Assembly: GCA_001802645.1 (NCBI GenBank)
Contig: MGZJ01000040.1
Location: 1-64,000, forward strand
Origin: Geobacteraceae bacterium GWC2_53_11
GTDB lineage: Bacteria; Desulfobacterota; Desulfuromonadia; Geobacterales; Pseudopelobacteraceae
Reading direction: 5' to 3'
DNA: 64,000 bases
Of the stretch, positions 25,810 through 34,204 are shown one piece after another. Position 1 is the first letter of the stretch. The number at the start of each line of letters is the position of its first letter. Under the pieces are notes generated by a model, which saw nothing but the letters and a program-made list of their open reading frames with translations, was not told where the DNA came from and did not search any database. The position numbers and the translations under genes are program-made.

Positions 25810-27276
25810 ATGCCCCCCAAAAAACGCATTGGCGACATCATGATCGACCAGGGACTGATTACCCAGGAACAACTGGAAATCGGTATCCGCGAGCAGAAAA
25901 AAAGTGGCGAACTGCTCGGATCTGTTCTGTTCAGCCTCGGTTTTATCAGTCAGAAAGACCTTTTTAAACTCCTCACGATTTCAAGCGCCAATCAGGAAGA
26001 ATCCGAACTTAATAAATATAACGCCGCTATCCCGCAAGAGATAGAGAACCTTGTCAAGCAGAGCAGTTCGCTCTTTCAGCGGGATGGCTCTGTCGGCAAG
26101 AAAGAGTTGGACTCCGCCTTTTCACCGCTGGTCAATCTCGTTGAGAAAATCATCGTTGACGGCGTTCAGCGCAGCGCCACCGACATTCATATCAACCCTG
26201 ATGTAAAAGGGGTGCGCATACGTTATCGTGTTGACGGAGTTTTGCTGCACAGCATGTTTCTTCCTACCGAACTGCTTAACCCGATTGTATCGCGCTTCAA
26301 GATCATGGGGCAGATGAACATTGCCGAATCCCGCATCCCCCAGGACGGAGCAGCAGAATTCGCTTACAAAAACCGCAAGCTGGATCTGCGTATCTCCACC
26401 TTCCCGATCCTGGGTGGGGAAAATGTCGTCATCAGGGTATTGGACAAAAGTCAGCTGCGGGTCGGGCTTGAAAATCTGGGGTTCTTTGAAGAGGACATCG
26501 AAAAGCTGAATGCTTCTATCCAGCTCCCCTTCGGCATGATTCTGGTGACCGGTCCGACCGGTTCCGGCAAAACCACCACGCTTTACTCCTGCCTTTCGAT
26601 CATAAACACCGTCAGCCGCAACATCTTTACCCTTGAAGATCCCGTTGAATATCAGCTTCCGCTGGCGCGGCAATCCCAGATCAATGTTAAAGCCGGACTC
26701 ACCTTTGCGACCGGTTTGCGCTCCATTCTGCGTCAGGACCCGGATGTCATCCTGGTCGGGGAAATGCGTGATGCCGAGACCGCCGAACTGGCCATCCGCG
26801 CCTCATTAACCGGCCACCTGGTATTCAGTACCATTCACACCAACGATGCCATATCGAGTATTGCCCGTATTATCGACATCGGCATTGACCCGTTCCTGAT
26901 CTCAACCACGATCGATTCGATTATCGCCCAGCGCCTGGTACGCTCCTTGTGTGAAGAATGCAAAGAACCGGTGCCCCCCTTCAGTCCGCAGTATGCAAAG
27001 CTGAACCTTGACCCGGCCACCAGCAAACTCTATCGAGCAAAAGGGTGCCCCACCTGCGACAATTCAGGCTTCAAGGGACGCTCCGTCATTTATGAGATTC
27101 TCAAAATCACCCCAAAAATCCGGGAGATGATCAATATCAAAGCCAGTCTGGAAGAAATCCGTCTGCACGCCATTAGCGAGGGTTTCCGTGAAATGCATCT
27201 CATTGCGTTGGAAAAAGTCCGGCGGGGCATAACAACGCTTGATGAAGTTAGCCACGCAACCAGGATGACCTTCTAA
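25810..27276 (+). CDS. gspE: type II/IV secretion assembly ATPase, GspE/PilB family
   Basis: A 488-residue cytoplasmic hexameric ATPase. The N-terminal MshEN/GspE-N domain (about 5-70) reads IGDIMIDQGLITQEQLEIG. The secretion ATPase core has Walker A GPTGSGKTTTLY, the Asp box around FTLEDPVEYQLP, Walker B DPDVILVGEMRD and the His box GHLVFSTIHTNDA. A C4 zinc site is present (CEECKE .. CPTCDNSGF), as in extension ATPases and unlike PilT. It powers assembly of a pseudopilus. The stop overlaps the GspF-like start (TAATG). It heads a seven-gene plus-strand run and may read c-di-GMP through its N-terminal domain. Confidence 0.95.
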   Translation: MPPKKRIGDIMIDQGLITQEQLEIGIREQKKSGELLGSVLFSLGFISQKDLFKLLTISSANQEESELNKYNAAIPQEIENLVKQSSSLFQRDGSVGKKELDSAFSPLVNLVEKIIVDGVQRSATDIHINPDVKGVRIRYRVDGVLLHSMFLPTELLNPIVSRFKIMGQMNIAESRIPQDGAAEFAYKNRKLDLRISTFPILGGENVVIRVLDKSQLRVGLENLGFFEEDIEKLNASIQLPFGMILVTGPTGSGKTTTLYSCLSIINTVSRNIFTLEDPVEYQLPLARQSQINVKAGLTFATGLRSILRQDPDVILVGEMRDAETAELAIRASLTGHLVFSTIHTNDAISSIARIIDIGIDPFLISTTIDSIIAQRLVRSLCEECKEPVPPFSPQYAKLNLDPATSKLYRAKGCPTCDNSGFKGRSVIYEILKITPKIREMINIKASLEEIRLHAISEGFREMHLIALEKVRRGITTLDEVSHATRMTF

Positions 27277-28493
27277 TGGGAGATTTCGCCTATCGGGCAA
27301 TGGATGCCAACGCGGAAATGCGTGAAGGCACCATGACGGCACGGGACGAAGCCCACTTGGAGCGGCTACTCGCCCAGCAGGGATTGACGCTTATCGACGC
27401 AGAAGGGGGCGGGTTCAGCGGTTTTGGCAACTTCGGCGACCTGTTTAAGCCGAAACTCACAGATAAGGATCTGCTGGATTTTACCTACCTGCTCAAACTG
27501 GTCATTACCTCCGGAATTCCCGTGCTTCAGGGCATCGATACCCTGATGAAGAGCAATTCGAACAAGAGCATCGGTCACGCGGCGCAACTGGTGCGGCATG
27601 GCATTGACTCGGGTCTGTCGATGTCGGAAGTCATGCAGTCGGCCCCCCTGCTCTTCCCCCCCTTTTATGTTCAGATGATCCGGGCTGGCGAAGCATCGGG
27701 GACACTGGACGGCAGCCTCGATTTTCTCGTTAATTACCTTACCTGGCAGACTGATTTCAAGAAAAGCGTCAAAGCCAGCCTGACCTATCCCATCACGGTA
27801 CTTTCAGTCCTGGGATCGTTGATGTTTATCATCTTTACCTTTGTCTTTCCCAAGATGTTGAAAACCATCACCGGCATGGGGGGGGAACTTCCTCTCCCGA
27901 CAAAAATTATGATGGCAATTTCCGGTTTTCTGCGCAGCTACTATCTGCCGGTAATTATCATAATCATTGTTCTTTATGTCGGGACCAAACTTTACTGCCG
28001 GACCCCCCAAGGGAAACGGGCAATTGACGGATTATTATTGAAGCTGCCGCTTATAGGAATGCTGATAAAAAAAATCAACATGTCACGCTACTTCAAAATA
28101 GTTGCTACGCTGCACGCATCCGGCATAACGGCCGACAAAACATTTGCCATCGGCGCTGACGTCATCAGCAACAGTGTCATTGCCGAGAGTATGGCTTCGA
28201 TAGCCCGGGTTATCGTAACCGGCGAAAGCATTTCGGACGCCATGAGACGCACCGGATATATCCAGCCGCTGGTAATCGATATGATGTCGATTGCCGAAAA
28301 GACCGGCACACTGGAAGGCACATTGACCAGGGCCAGTGAAATTCTGGACAAGGAAGTGCCTGAAACCATCAAGAAAGTTTTTTCATATGTGGAACCGCTG
28401 ACCATGGTAGTTCTGGGAAGCATGGTATTACTGCTGCTGCTTTCCGTGTTTTTGCCTATCTACAAATCTGTAGGACATGTGAAACTGAAATGA
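27276..28493 (+). CDS. gspF: type II secretion inner-membrane platform protein, GspF/PilC family
   Basis: A 405-residue polytopic membrane protein. A short N-terminal cytoplasmic part (FAYRAMDANAEMREGTM) precedes two GspF repeats (about 65-190 and 270-395), each with the conserved FPPFYVQMIRAGEASGTL / DMMSIAEKTGTLEGTL pattern. Transmembrane helices lie near 170-195, 215-240 and 375-400. The length is the family's usual one. It anchors the ATPase and drives pseudopilin addition. It overlaps the pseudopilin gene downstream by 4 bp. Confidence 0.95.
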   Translation: MGDFAYRAMDANAEMREGTMTARDEAHLERLLAQQGLTLIDAEGGGFSGFGNFGDLFKPKLTDKDLLDFTYLLKLVITSGIPVLQGIDTLMKSNSNKSIGHAAQLVRHGIDSGLSMSEVMQSAPLLFPPFYVQMIRAGEASGTLDGSLDFLVNYLTWQTDFKKSVKASLTYPITVLSVLGSLMFIIFTFVFPKMLKTITGMGGELPLPTKIMMAISGFLRSYYLPVIIIIIVLYVGTKLYCRTPQGKRAIDGLLLKLPLIGMLIKKINMSRYFKIVATLHASGITADKTFAIGADVISNSVIAESMASIARVIVTGESISDAMRRTGYIQPLVIDMMSIAEKTGTLEGTLTRASEILDKEVPETIKKVFSYVEPLTMVVLGSMVLLLLLSVFLPIYKSVGHVKLK

Positions 28494-29314
28494 GAGTAAA
28501 AGCCTTTACCCTTATAGAGGTTATGGTTGTTATGGCGATCATCTCCATACTGGCAGGAATGATGGCGCCCGCAGTCTGGAAATTCTGGGAGAGCGAGGAG
28601 ATCGCCACCACCCGTGAGCGGATGAGAGAGATCAAAAAAGGGCTGGTGGGAGACAAAAACCTGGTACAAAACGGCGTACGGACACACTACGGTTTTGTCG
28701 GCGATAACGGGGAACTCCCCTTCAGCAATTTTTCCGCATCGGGCGGGCTTTCCTACCTTGTCAGTAAACCGGTTGGGGGGTATCCCAACTGGAGCGGCCC
28801 TTACTTGACAGGTTTTGGCACCGACTGGAACAAGGATGCCTGGGGCAAGGCCTTCAAATATGCACTGACCCAGGACGCTTATGGACGCTACGTCAACGCC
28901 GAACTGCGTAGCGCCGGTCCTGACGGCGCTTTTGACACCCCCGACGATATTGTTGATCCAGACGTGCAGGTATCGGACAGAGAGGTAACACCAACAAACC
29001 GCATTAAGTGGAATCTCTACAGTTCACATGCTGGTTTAGCAATATCTGTTAAGTTCAAGGATCCAATGGAGTTGTCCGGTGCTACAACGAAAACCGTGTG
29101 CAAAAACATGGCCACAGCACCGGGATTTTCCAACTATACAACTCTCCTGTTAGATAATGCTTTAAACCCCATTAAAATGCCGGTTGGTGGAATTGAAATC
29201 ACTACAACCTTTCACGGTTCTTCTAACTGTACTGGCCCAGTAATATCATCTAATAACTTTATGTATTTTGTGAACGACAATGCAAACCAAATCATTTTGC
29301 CCGAGCTACGTTAA
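28490..29314 (+). CDS. type II secretion pseudopilin-like protein
   Basis: A 274-residue prepilin-like protein. The very short leader MRVKA precedes FTLIEVMVVMAIISILAGM, the conserved cleavage region and hydrophobic N-helix, with the +5 Glu present. The -1 residue is Ala rather than the usual Gly. The periplasmic part contains GPYLTGFGTDWNKDAWGKAF, resembling the GspG GPYL..DPWG signature. At 274 residues it is longer than GspG, with an extra C-terminal half that is AT-rich. It overlaps the platform gene by 4 bp. It is probably a major or minor pseudopilin of this locus. Confidence 0.85.
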   Translation: MRVKAFTLIEVMVVMAIISILAGMMAPAVWKFWESEEIATTRERMREIKKGLVGDKNLVQNGVRTHYGFVGDNGELPFSNFSASGGLSYLVSKPVGGYPNWSGPYLTGFGTDWNKDAWGKAFKYALTQDAYGRYVNAELRSAGPDGAFDTPDDIVDPDVQVSDREVTPTNRIKWNLYSSHAGLAISVKFKDPMELSGATTKTVCKNMATAPGFSNYTTLLLDNALNPIKMPVGGIEITTTFHGSSNCTGPVISSNNFMYFVNDNANQIILPELR

Positions 29315-29320
29315 GAGACC

Positions 29321-30862
29321 ATGAATACTCTAATAATCGACATACGCGAAAACTGTCTGCGTGCCGTACTGAGTAATGACGGCGTACTCGAATACTGCCA
29401 ATCGTTCGACTTTGAACCGTTATCCGTTTCAGATACAGATGCGCCCCCTGTCGAAGAACCAGCGGCAAAAAATGTCCCTGCGGCGGATAATCCCTATCTG
29501 ATCTACTATGACACGGAAGAGAAAAACTCCTGGAATTCTGTCCTCAAGCAGATCATCAAGCAGATTCGTTCCGACGTCACCTCCTCTATCGACTCGGTTC
29601 ACCTTATCCTTCCATCGGATGAAGTCACCATTGAAACGCATCAGCTTCCAAAAATGCCTCAGGCGGATGCCCTTAAACTAATCGGCCGGAAAATTTCCGC
29701 TGAATCAAAAGAGGAGTATCCCCCCTTCACCATTCTTCGCGGCACATCGGATCAAAAGACCCAGACGTGGTGTTCGCTCTATATTCCCACGACAACTTTG
29801 AGAGATTACCACAAACTGTTTTCGTCGTGCCGGATGCGCTTGACAAGTATCACCACATCGATCAACGCCATGCTGGATGCATTCCGCAGTGTTCGCGAAG
29901 CGATCTTTAATGCCCACGCTGTCTTTGAAATTCAGCGCGGGTTTATCGAAGCGTTTTATATCTCGACAGACGGCATCCTGCATTTCCAGCGCCTGCCGTA
30001 TGCAGCATCCACCGATACTTCAGAGATGAGCGCTGAAGACGCCGAAAAAGCGCAGAAACAAAAAATATTCAAGATTCTCAACTCCATTTTCAGCATCAAC
30101 GCGCACTACCAATCGGCCCATCCGACGACTCCGGTTCAAATGGCCTGGGTATGCGGACTTGAAAACGGCCTGGATGAAGTTGCCTCGGCACTTAAGGAAG
30201 CCATGGGCATTGAGGTCGGTATTGCCCCCGCAATGCCGACTGGACATTCCGAAGAAAGCAGCTATGTTCCATTAGCCGGTTTTGCCTCTGCGCTACAGAG
30301 CAACACGGCAACGGTCTACTCACAGGCAGACTTCTTCCGGCGCTTCCCCTTACGCAAGACATCCGGCGTAATTATCTATGCGGTGACAGCCTGTGTAGCT
30401 TTACTGGCTGTCACTCTCACGGAACGGGGATACAGAAAGCTTCAGAAGCAGGTCCAGCAATCCCGGCAACCACTGGACCCAAAATCGGGGAAAAGCACTC
30501 CATCAGCGTCAACGGCTTACACCAAAAACCTTGAAACACTCAAAAAATTAACTTCCCGGCAGTTTGTGTTTTACAATCTGTTTCGTGAACTGGCAACCAA
30601 CTTGCCTGATGGAGTTTTCCTCGAAAACCTTGAGTACCATCTGAAGAACGACAAGGGGACGATAGACCTCACTGCTCTGGCTGTTCTTGACGATAAAGTT
30701 GCGGAGAATAAGCTGCTAACCAGATTTATGACATTGGTTGATCAATCACCAACCCTGAAAAGCCACCTGGAGCCCGGCATAACGGTTTTTAACAAGGATA
30801 AACAACGATTCATGAAGATTACTATCACGAGTGAGGTTAATCAGCTTGACACAACGAAATAA
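29321..30862 (+). CDS. PilM/PilN- or GspL-like assembly protein
   Basis: A 513-residue single-pass membrane protein. The N-terminal half (about 1-340) resembles an actin-like PilM/GspL cytoplasmic domain (starts NTLIIDIRENCLRAVLSNDG). One transmembrane helix lies at about 350-370, then a coiled segment and a periplasmic domain like PilN/GspL (VFYNLFRELATNLPDGVFLENLEY). In type II systems GspL links the ATPase to the pseudopilus; here PilM and PilN functions seem to be joined in one chain. It precedes a PilO/GspM-like gene, as expected for this order. Confidence 0.8.
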   Translation: MNTLIIDIRENCLRAVLSNDGVLEYCQSFDFEPLSVSDTDAPPVEEPAAKNVPAADNPYLIYYDTEEKNSWNSVLKQIIKQIRSDVTSSIDSVHLILPSDEVTIETHQLPKMPQADALKLIGRKISAESKEEYPPFTILRGTSDQKTQTWCSLYIPTTTLRDYHKLFSSCRMRLTSITTSINAMLDAFRSVREAIFNAHAVFEIQRGFIEAFYISTDGILHFQRLPYAASTDTSEMSAEDAEKAQKQKIFKILNSIFSINAHYQSAHPTTPVQMAWVCGLENGLDEVASALKEAMGIEVGIAPAMPTGHSEESSYVPLAGFASALQSNTATVYSQADFFRRFPLRKTSGVIIYAVTACVALLAVTLTERGYRKLQKQVQQSRQPLDPKSGKSTPSASTAYTKNLETLKKLTSRQFVFYNLFRELATNLPDGVFLENLEYHLKNDKGTIDLTALAVLDDKVAENKLLTRFMTLVDQSPTLKSHLEPGITVFNKDKQRFMKITITSEVNQLDTTK

Positions 30863-31361
30863 ACTCATCGTCCTGATAGCATATCTGTTGATCCTGGCCA
30901 TTTCCATGCTCACGTATCGGGCCAACAGGGCAACGAAGGTCAAGCGCCTTCGTGCCGATCTGGCCAGAATCACCGCAGAACAGGACAAATCACGAAGTGC
31001 GGAAGCGGAAGTGTCCAGCCTCACGCGACTGATTCCGACTGACGCCGACATTCCGGCTTCTATTGAAGCGCTCTATCGCTCAGCGCGAGAATCAGGACTG
31101 AAACAGTATGAAGTTACTACCGAGGCGGGCAAGACTTCTGGTACGGCCAGGCCTGGCGGTACAGATTCAACCTCAATTGCCAAGCATCGTCTCAAGGTAA
31201 CTGCGTCCGGCAGTTATCGAAATTTTGCCGAATTTATCAGGCGGGTGCAGAATTTCGAACGACTCAACCGTATAACCGACTTCAAACTGGCTCCAGCCCA
31301 GGAACAACTCAGCGGGGCAATGACTGTCGAACTCTATTCTCTTCCGGTGAATAAAAAATGA
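30846..31361 (+). CDS. PilO/GspM-like membrane protein
   Basis: A 171-residue bitopic protein. A transmembrane helix (about 5-25; LIVLIAYLLILAISML) is followed by a coiled coil and a small ferredoxin-like periplasmic domain (SGSYRNFAEFIRRVQNFERL) typical of PilO. The TTG at 30846 is preferred because GAGG lies 9 bases before it; a GTG at 30831 has no ribosome site but would also be in frame. It overlaps the previous gene by 17 bp. It should form the inner-membrane alignment complex with the PilM/N-like and PilP-like proteins. Confidence 0.78.
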   Translation: MTQRNKLIVLIAYLLILAISMLTYRANRATKVKRLRADLARITAEQDKSRSAEAEVSSLTRLIPTDADIPASIEALYRSARESGLKQYEVTTEAGKTSGTARPGGTDSTSIAKHRLKVTASGSYRNFAEFIRRVQNFERLNRITDFKLAPAQEQLSGAMTVELYSLPVNKK

Positions 31362-31819
31362 AGCTTTTTCACTATTTCGCCATTATAGCTGCATCGTCCG
31401 GATTCTGTATCTTTGCACCGGCAACCATTGTGACTTCAAGTATAGCAGCTTCAGTCGCGCCAACCTCTCAGAACTCCGTCAGTGAGGATTCGGGGGCATG
31501 GCGGCGGAGAAACCCTTTTATTGAAAACACCGGCACGAAAAACGGCAGAGGCACTGTAATAGTTAAAAACAGTCCATTGCTATCAGGCTCAAGAGTTCCG
31601 GCACACATACAGGATGGAGATATTCACGTACAGGGAATCATGCAGGCTGACAGGAAGTTCCACGCCCTGATCAATGGTCGTACCGTAAAAGTCGGCGATA
31701 CAATTGGCGGCATTACGGTAAAGGAAATCCATCGATACAAGGTGGTCGTAGTCAATGAGCGCAAAGAAAAAATCGTCTATGATATCTATCAGGGCAGGAT
31801 TGATCGAGGCATAAAATGA
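31358..31819 (+). CDS. PilP/GspC-like periplasmic protein
   Basis: A 153-residue exported protein with a signal or anchor segment at about 5-32. The folded part (about 85-150; VQGIMQADRKFHALINGRTVKVGDTIGG) matches the beta-rich homology region of PilP and GspC that contacts the secretin N-domain. The short length favours PilP/GspC without a PDZ domain. ATGA overlaps on both sides tie it to the PilO-like and secretin genes. No lipobox was seen. Confidence 0.78.
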   Translation: MKLFHYFAIIAASSGFCIFAPATIVTSSIAASVAPTSQNSVSEDSGAWRRRNPFIENTGTKNGRGTVIVKNSPLLSGSRVPAHIQDGDIHVQGIMQADRKFHALINGRTVKVGDTIGGITVKEIHRYKVVVVNERKEKIVYDIYQGRIDRGIK

Positions 31820-34167
31820 ATAAGCAATTTATAGCGGCACTTGCCATCCCTCTTGGTATAGCTGGATGCGTGAATCCGACGGTGAACAAAACCAAGGACA
31901 CCCGGGCACTTCCGACATATTCGGCTCCTACACTTCCACAAAAAACGGCACCAACGCCTAAAGTCGCAGAGGCTTATCGCTATAGCGATCCTGGGCGCGC
32001 CTACTCTCTTACACTCAAAAACGCTGACCTGCGTGATGTTCTCATGCTGCTTTCAAAGGAAAGCGGCGTTTCAATTGTAGCCGAACGGGGACTGCGCGGC
32101 ACGGTTCAGATTGAAGCAAAGAACAAGAAACTGGGCGAACTGCTCTATACCATCCTCAAGCCACTTGGCTATACCGCTTCAATAGAAAACGGCTTGATCC
32201 TGGTCGGAAGACCAAAACTGACGACCCGCACCTTCCGGATGAATTATTTGAAAGATACCCGGAACTCTTCCAGTAACATGAGCGTATCCGGCTTTGCTGC
32301 CGGCGGTTCCGGCAGCGTCAGCGTTTCAACAACCGGTAAGTCTGACTATTGGGGAGCGCTTGAGACGTCTCTGGAAATGTTCGTATTCGGCACCAGCGGC
32401 AAGGGAAAACGTGAAGATGGCGGTTATATAGTCGGTGAAACGGAAAAGAAACCAGCAGCTGAGTCAAAATCCGGTGTTTCAGGAACTGACAAAAAGATCA
32501 CTGCAACCGAGTCGGACGATCCAATGCTGAGCAGCACCCAACTCAGTGAAAATCAACTCAAACAGTTGGTCGTCAATGAAATGGCGGGCATCATCCAGAT
32601 TACCGATTTCCCCGAAAACCTCGACAAAATCGCCCTGTTTCTTGCGGATGTCGAAGAAGGCAGCAAACGGCAGGTGCTTATCCAGGCTCATATCATGGAA
32701 GTCAGTTTAAGCGACAGTTATGCCATGGGTATTGACTGGAAAACCATCATTAACAAATCGTCGAATTTTTCAATTGCTCAGTCAATACTCCCCACAGGCA
32801 GTGGGGCGGCGACGGCAGGAAGTAATGTTTTTAAAATTTCCGCAGTTGGCGACAGCTTCGGGGTCATGCTCGATGCCATGAAGGAACAGGGCAACGTCAA
32901 TATGCTTTCCAGCCCAAAAATATCGGCGCTTAATAACCAGAAGGCCGTCATCAAGCTGACCACAAAAGAAGTATCGTGGGTTTCTACAAAAACGACCGCC
33001 ACTACAACAAACGGATCGGACACTTTCACCACAACTCCTCAGGTAGATGAGGTCGGTATTTTTCTTGATGTGACCCCTCAGATTGGCCCTGACGGATCCG
33101 TTATAATGCAGATTCATCCCAGTGTTTCCGAGATCAGGGAGATGTCAATATCACCCGACAAAACCAGCACAAAGCCGATTATCGACGTGCGCGAAATAGA
33201 CACCATGGTTGATGCCAAGGCAGGTGAAACAGTCGTAATTGCCGGATTGATCTCGGACAAGCTTCTGGAAGCAAAACGTGGCGTACCGCTTCTTGGCGAT
33301 ATCCCCTATCTCGGCGCCCTCTTTTCGTATAACAAGCAGACCAGAACAAAATCCGAACTCGTCATCATGATGACCCCGTATTTTCTGAATGCAAAAAGCA
33401 TTGACGAAATCAGGCGGGATCATGAAAAGCGAATGCAGAACATCGGCGGAGATTTCCACCTCATTAACAACATTGGGAGCATGGTCACAGAAAAGAGTTC
33501 ACGAGACTGGATCATGCGCAGCGAACCGAACCGGGTTCAGCCTGCTTCCGTAACGGATGAGCCAGCAGCACCAAAACGCGGCGAAAGCTCCCTCTTACCC
33601 CCGGCTGCCACACCTGCAACATCTCAAACTAAAACGGTGACGCAACCGGAAGCCTCAAAACCTGTTGAAACTTCGCAACAAACCCCGGTGATCTCTCCAG
33701 AGACGGCACAACAACTGGAACAACAACAGGCAGCAATTGCACGTTTAAAAATGGACGTTGCCGATGCTGAGGAGCGGCTAAAACGTGAACGGCTGGAAAA
33801 CGAAGCGAGGAGTTCTGAAGAACGCAGGATTGCCGATGCTGCCCGGCAGGCACAGCTCAGGAAGATCGAAGAGCTGCAAAACAGCGCCAGTATCCAGCCG
33901 GTAAGCACTCCAGCCACCGTCCCGGTACAACCGCAACCCGCCGAAGCTCCGCAGCCACCTGCAGCGGTACAGACTGTTTCGGTAACAACTGATCGAGAAC
34001 AGACGCTGTACCGTAGTGCCGTCACCGCCTACAAGATCGGTGATTGTTCAGAGAGCATCAAAGCCTTCGACACATTCACGAAAGAATATCCCGGTTCTCC
34101 TTTCATAAGCGATGCCGCTTACTATCGCAAAGACTGTGCTGATCGGCTGGCCAGTTCAAACAAATGA
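31816..34167 (+). CDS. gspD: outer-membrane secretin (GspD/PilQ type) with C-terminal TPR-like extension
   Basis: A 783-residue protein. A lipobox (GIAGC, Cys at 18) suggests a lipoprotein, so no separate pilotin may be needed. An STN domain (about 60-130; LRDVLMLLSKESGVSIVAERG) and further N-domain precede the secretin barrel (about 270-530), which contains VVIAGLISDK, RGVPLLGDIPYLGALF and ELVIMMTPYFL. The unusual part is the tail: Pro/Gln-rich linkers and a coiled coil (about 580-700), then a TPR-like module (about 735-783; YRSAVTAYKIGDCSESIKAF) like that of YbgF/CpoB. Ordinary secretins end soon after the barrel. It forms the outer-membrane channel of this locus. Confidence 0.92.
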   Translation: MNKQFIAALAIPLGIAGCVNPTVNKTKDTRALPTYSAPTLPQKTAPTPKVAEAYRYSDPGRAYSLTLKNADLRDVLMLLSKESGVSIVAERGLRGTVQIEAKNKKLGELLYTILKPLGYTASIENGLILVGRPKLTTRTFRMNYLKDTRNSSSNMSVSGFAAGGSGSVSVSTTGKSDYWGALETSLEMFVFGTSGKGKREDGGYIVGETEKKPAAESKSGVSGTDKKITATESDDPMLSSTQLSENQLKQLVVNEMAGIIQITDFPENLDKIALFLADVEEGSKRQVLIQAHIMEVSLSDSYAMGIDWKTIINKSSNFSIAQSILPTGSGAATAGSNVFKISAVGDSFGVMLDAMKEQGNVNMLSSPKISALNNQKAVIKLTTKEVSWVSTKTTATTTNGSDTFTTTPQVDEVGIFLDVTPQIGPDGSVIMQIHPSVSEIREMSISPDKTSTKPIIDVREIDTMVDAKAGETVVIAGLISDKLLEAKRGVPLLGDIPYLGALFSYNKQTRTKSELVIMMTPYFLNAKSIDEIRRDHEKRMQNIGGDFHLINNIGSMVTEKSSRDWIMRSEPNRVQPASVTDEPAAPKRGESSLLPPAATPATSQTKTVTQPEASKPVETSQQTPVISPETAQQLEQQQAAIARLKMDVADAEERLKRERLENEARSSEERRIADAARQAQLRKIEELQNSASIQPVSTPATVPVQPQPAEAPQPPAAVQTVSVTTDREQTLYRSAVTAYKIGDCSESIKAFDTFTKEYPGSPFISDAAYYRKDCADRLASSNK

Positions 34168-34204
34168 ACTTCATTTTCATGCTGCACGTAACAATGGAGG
34201 GTGT

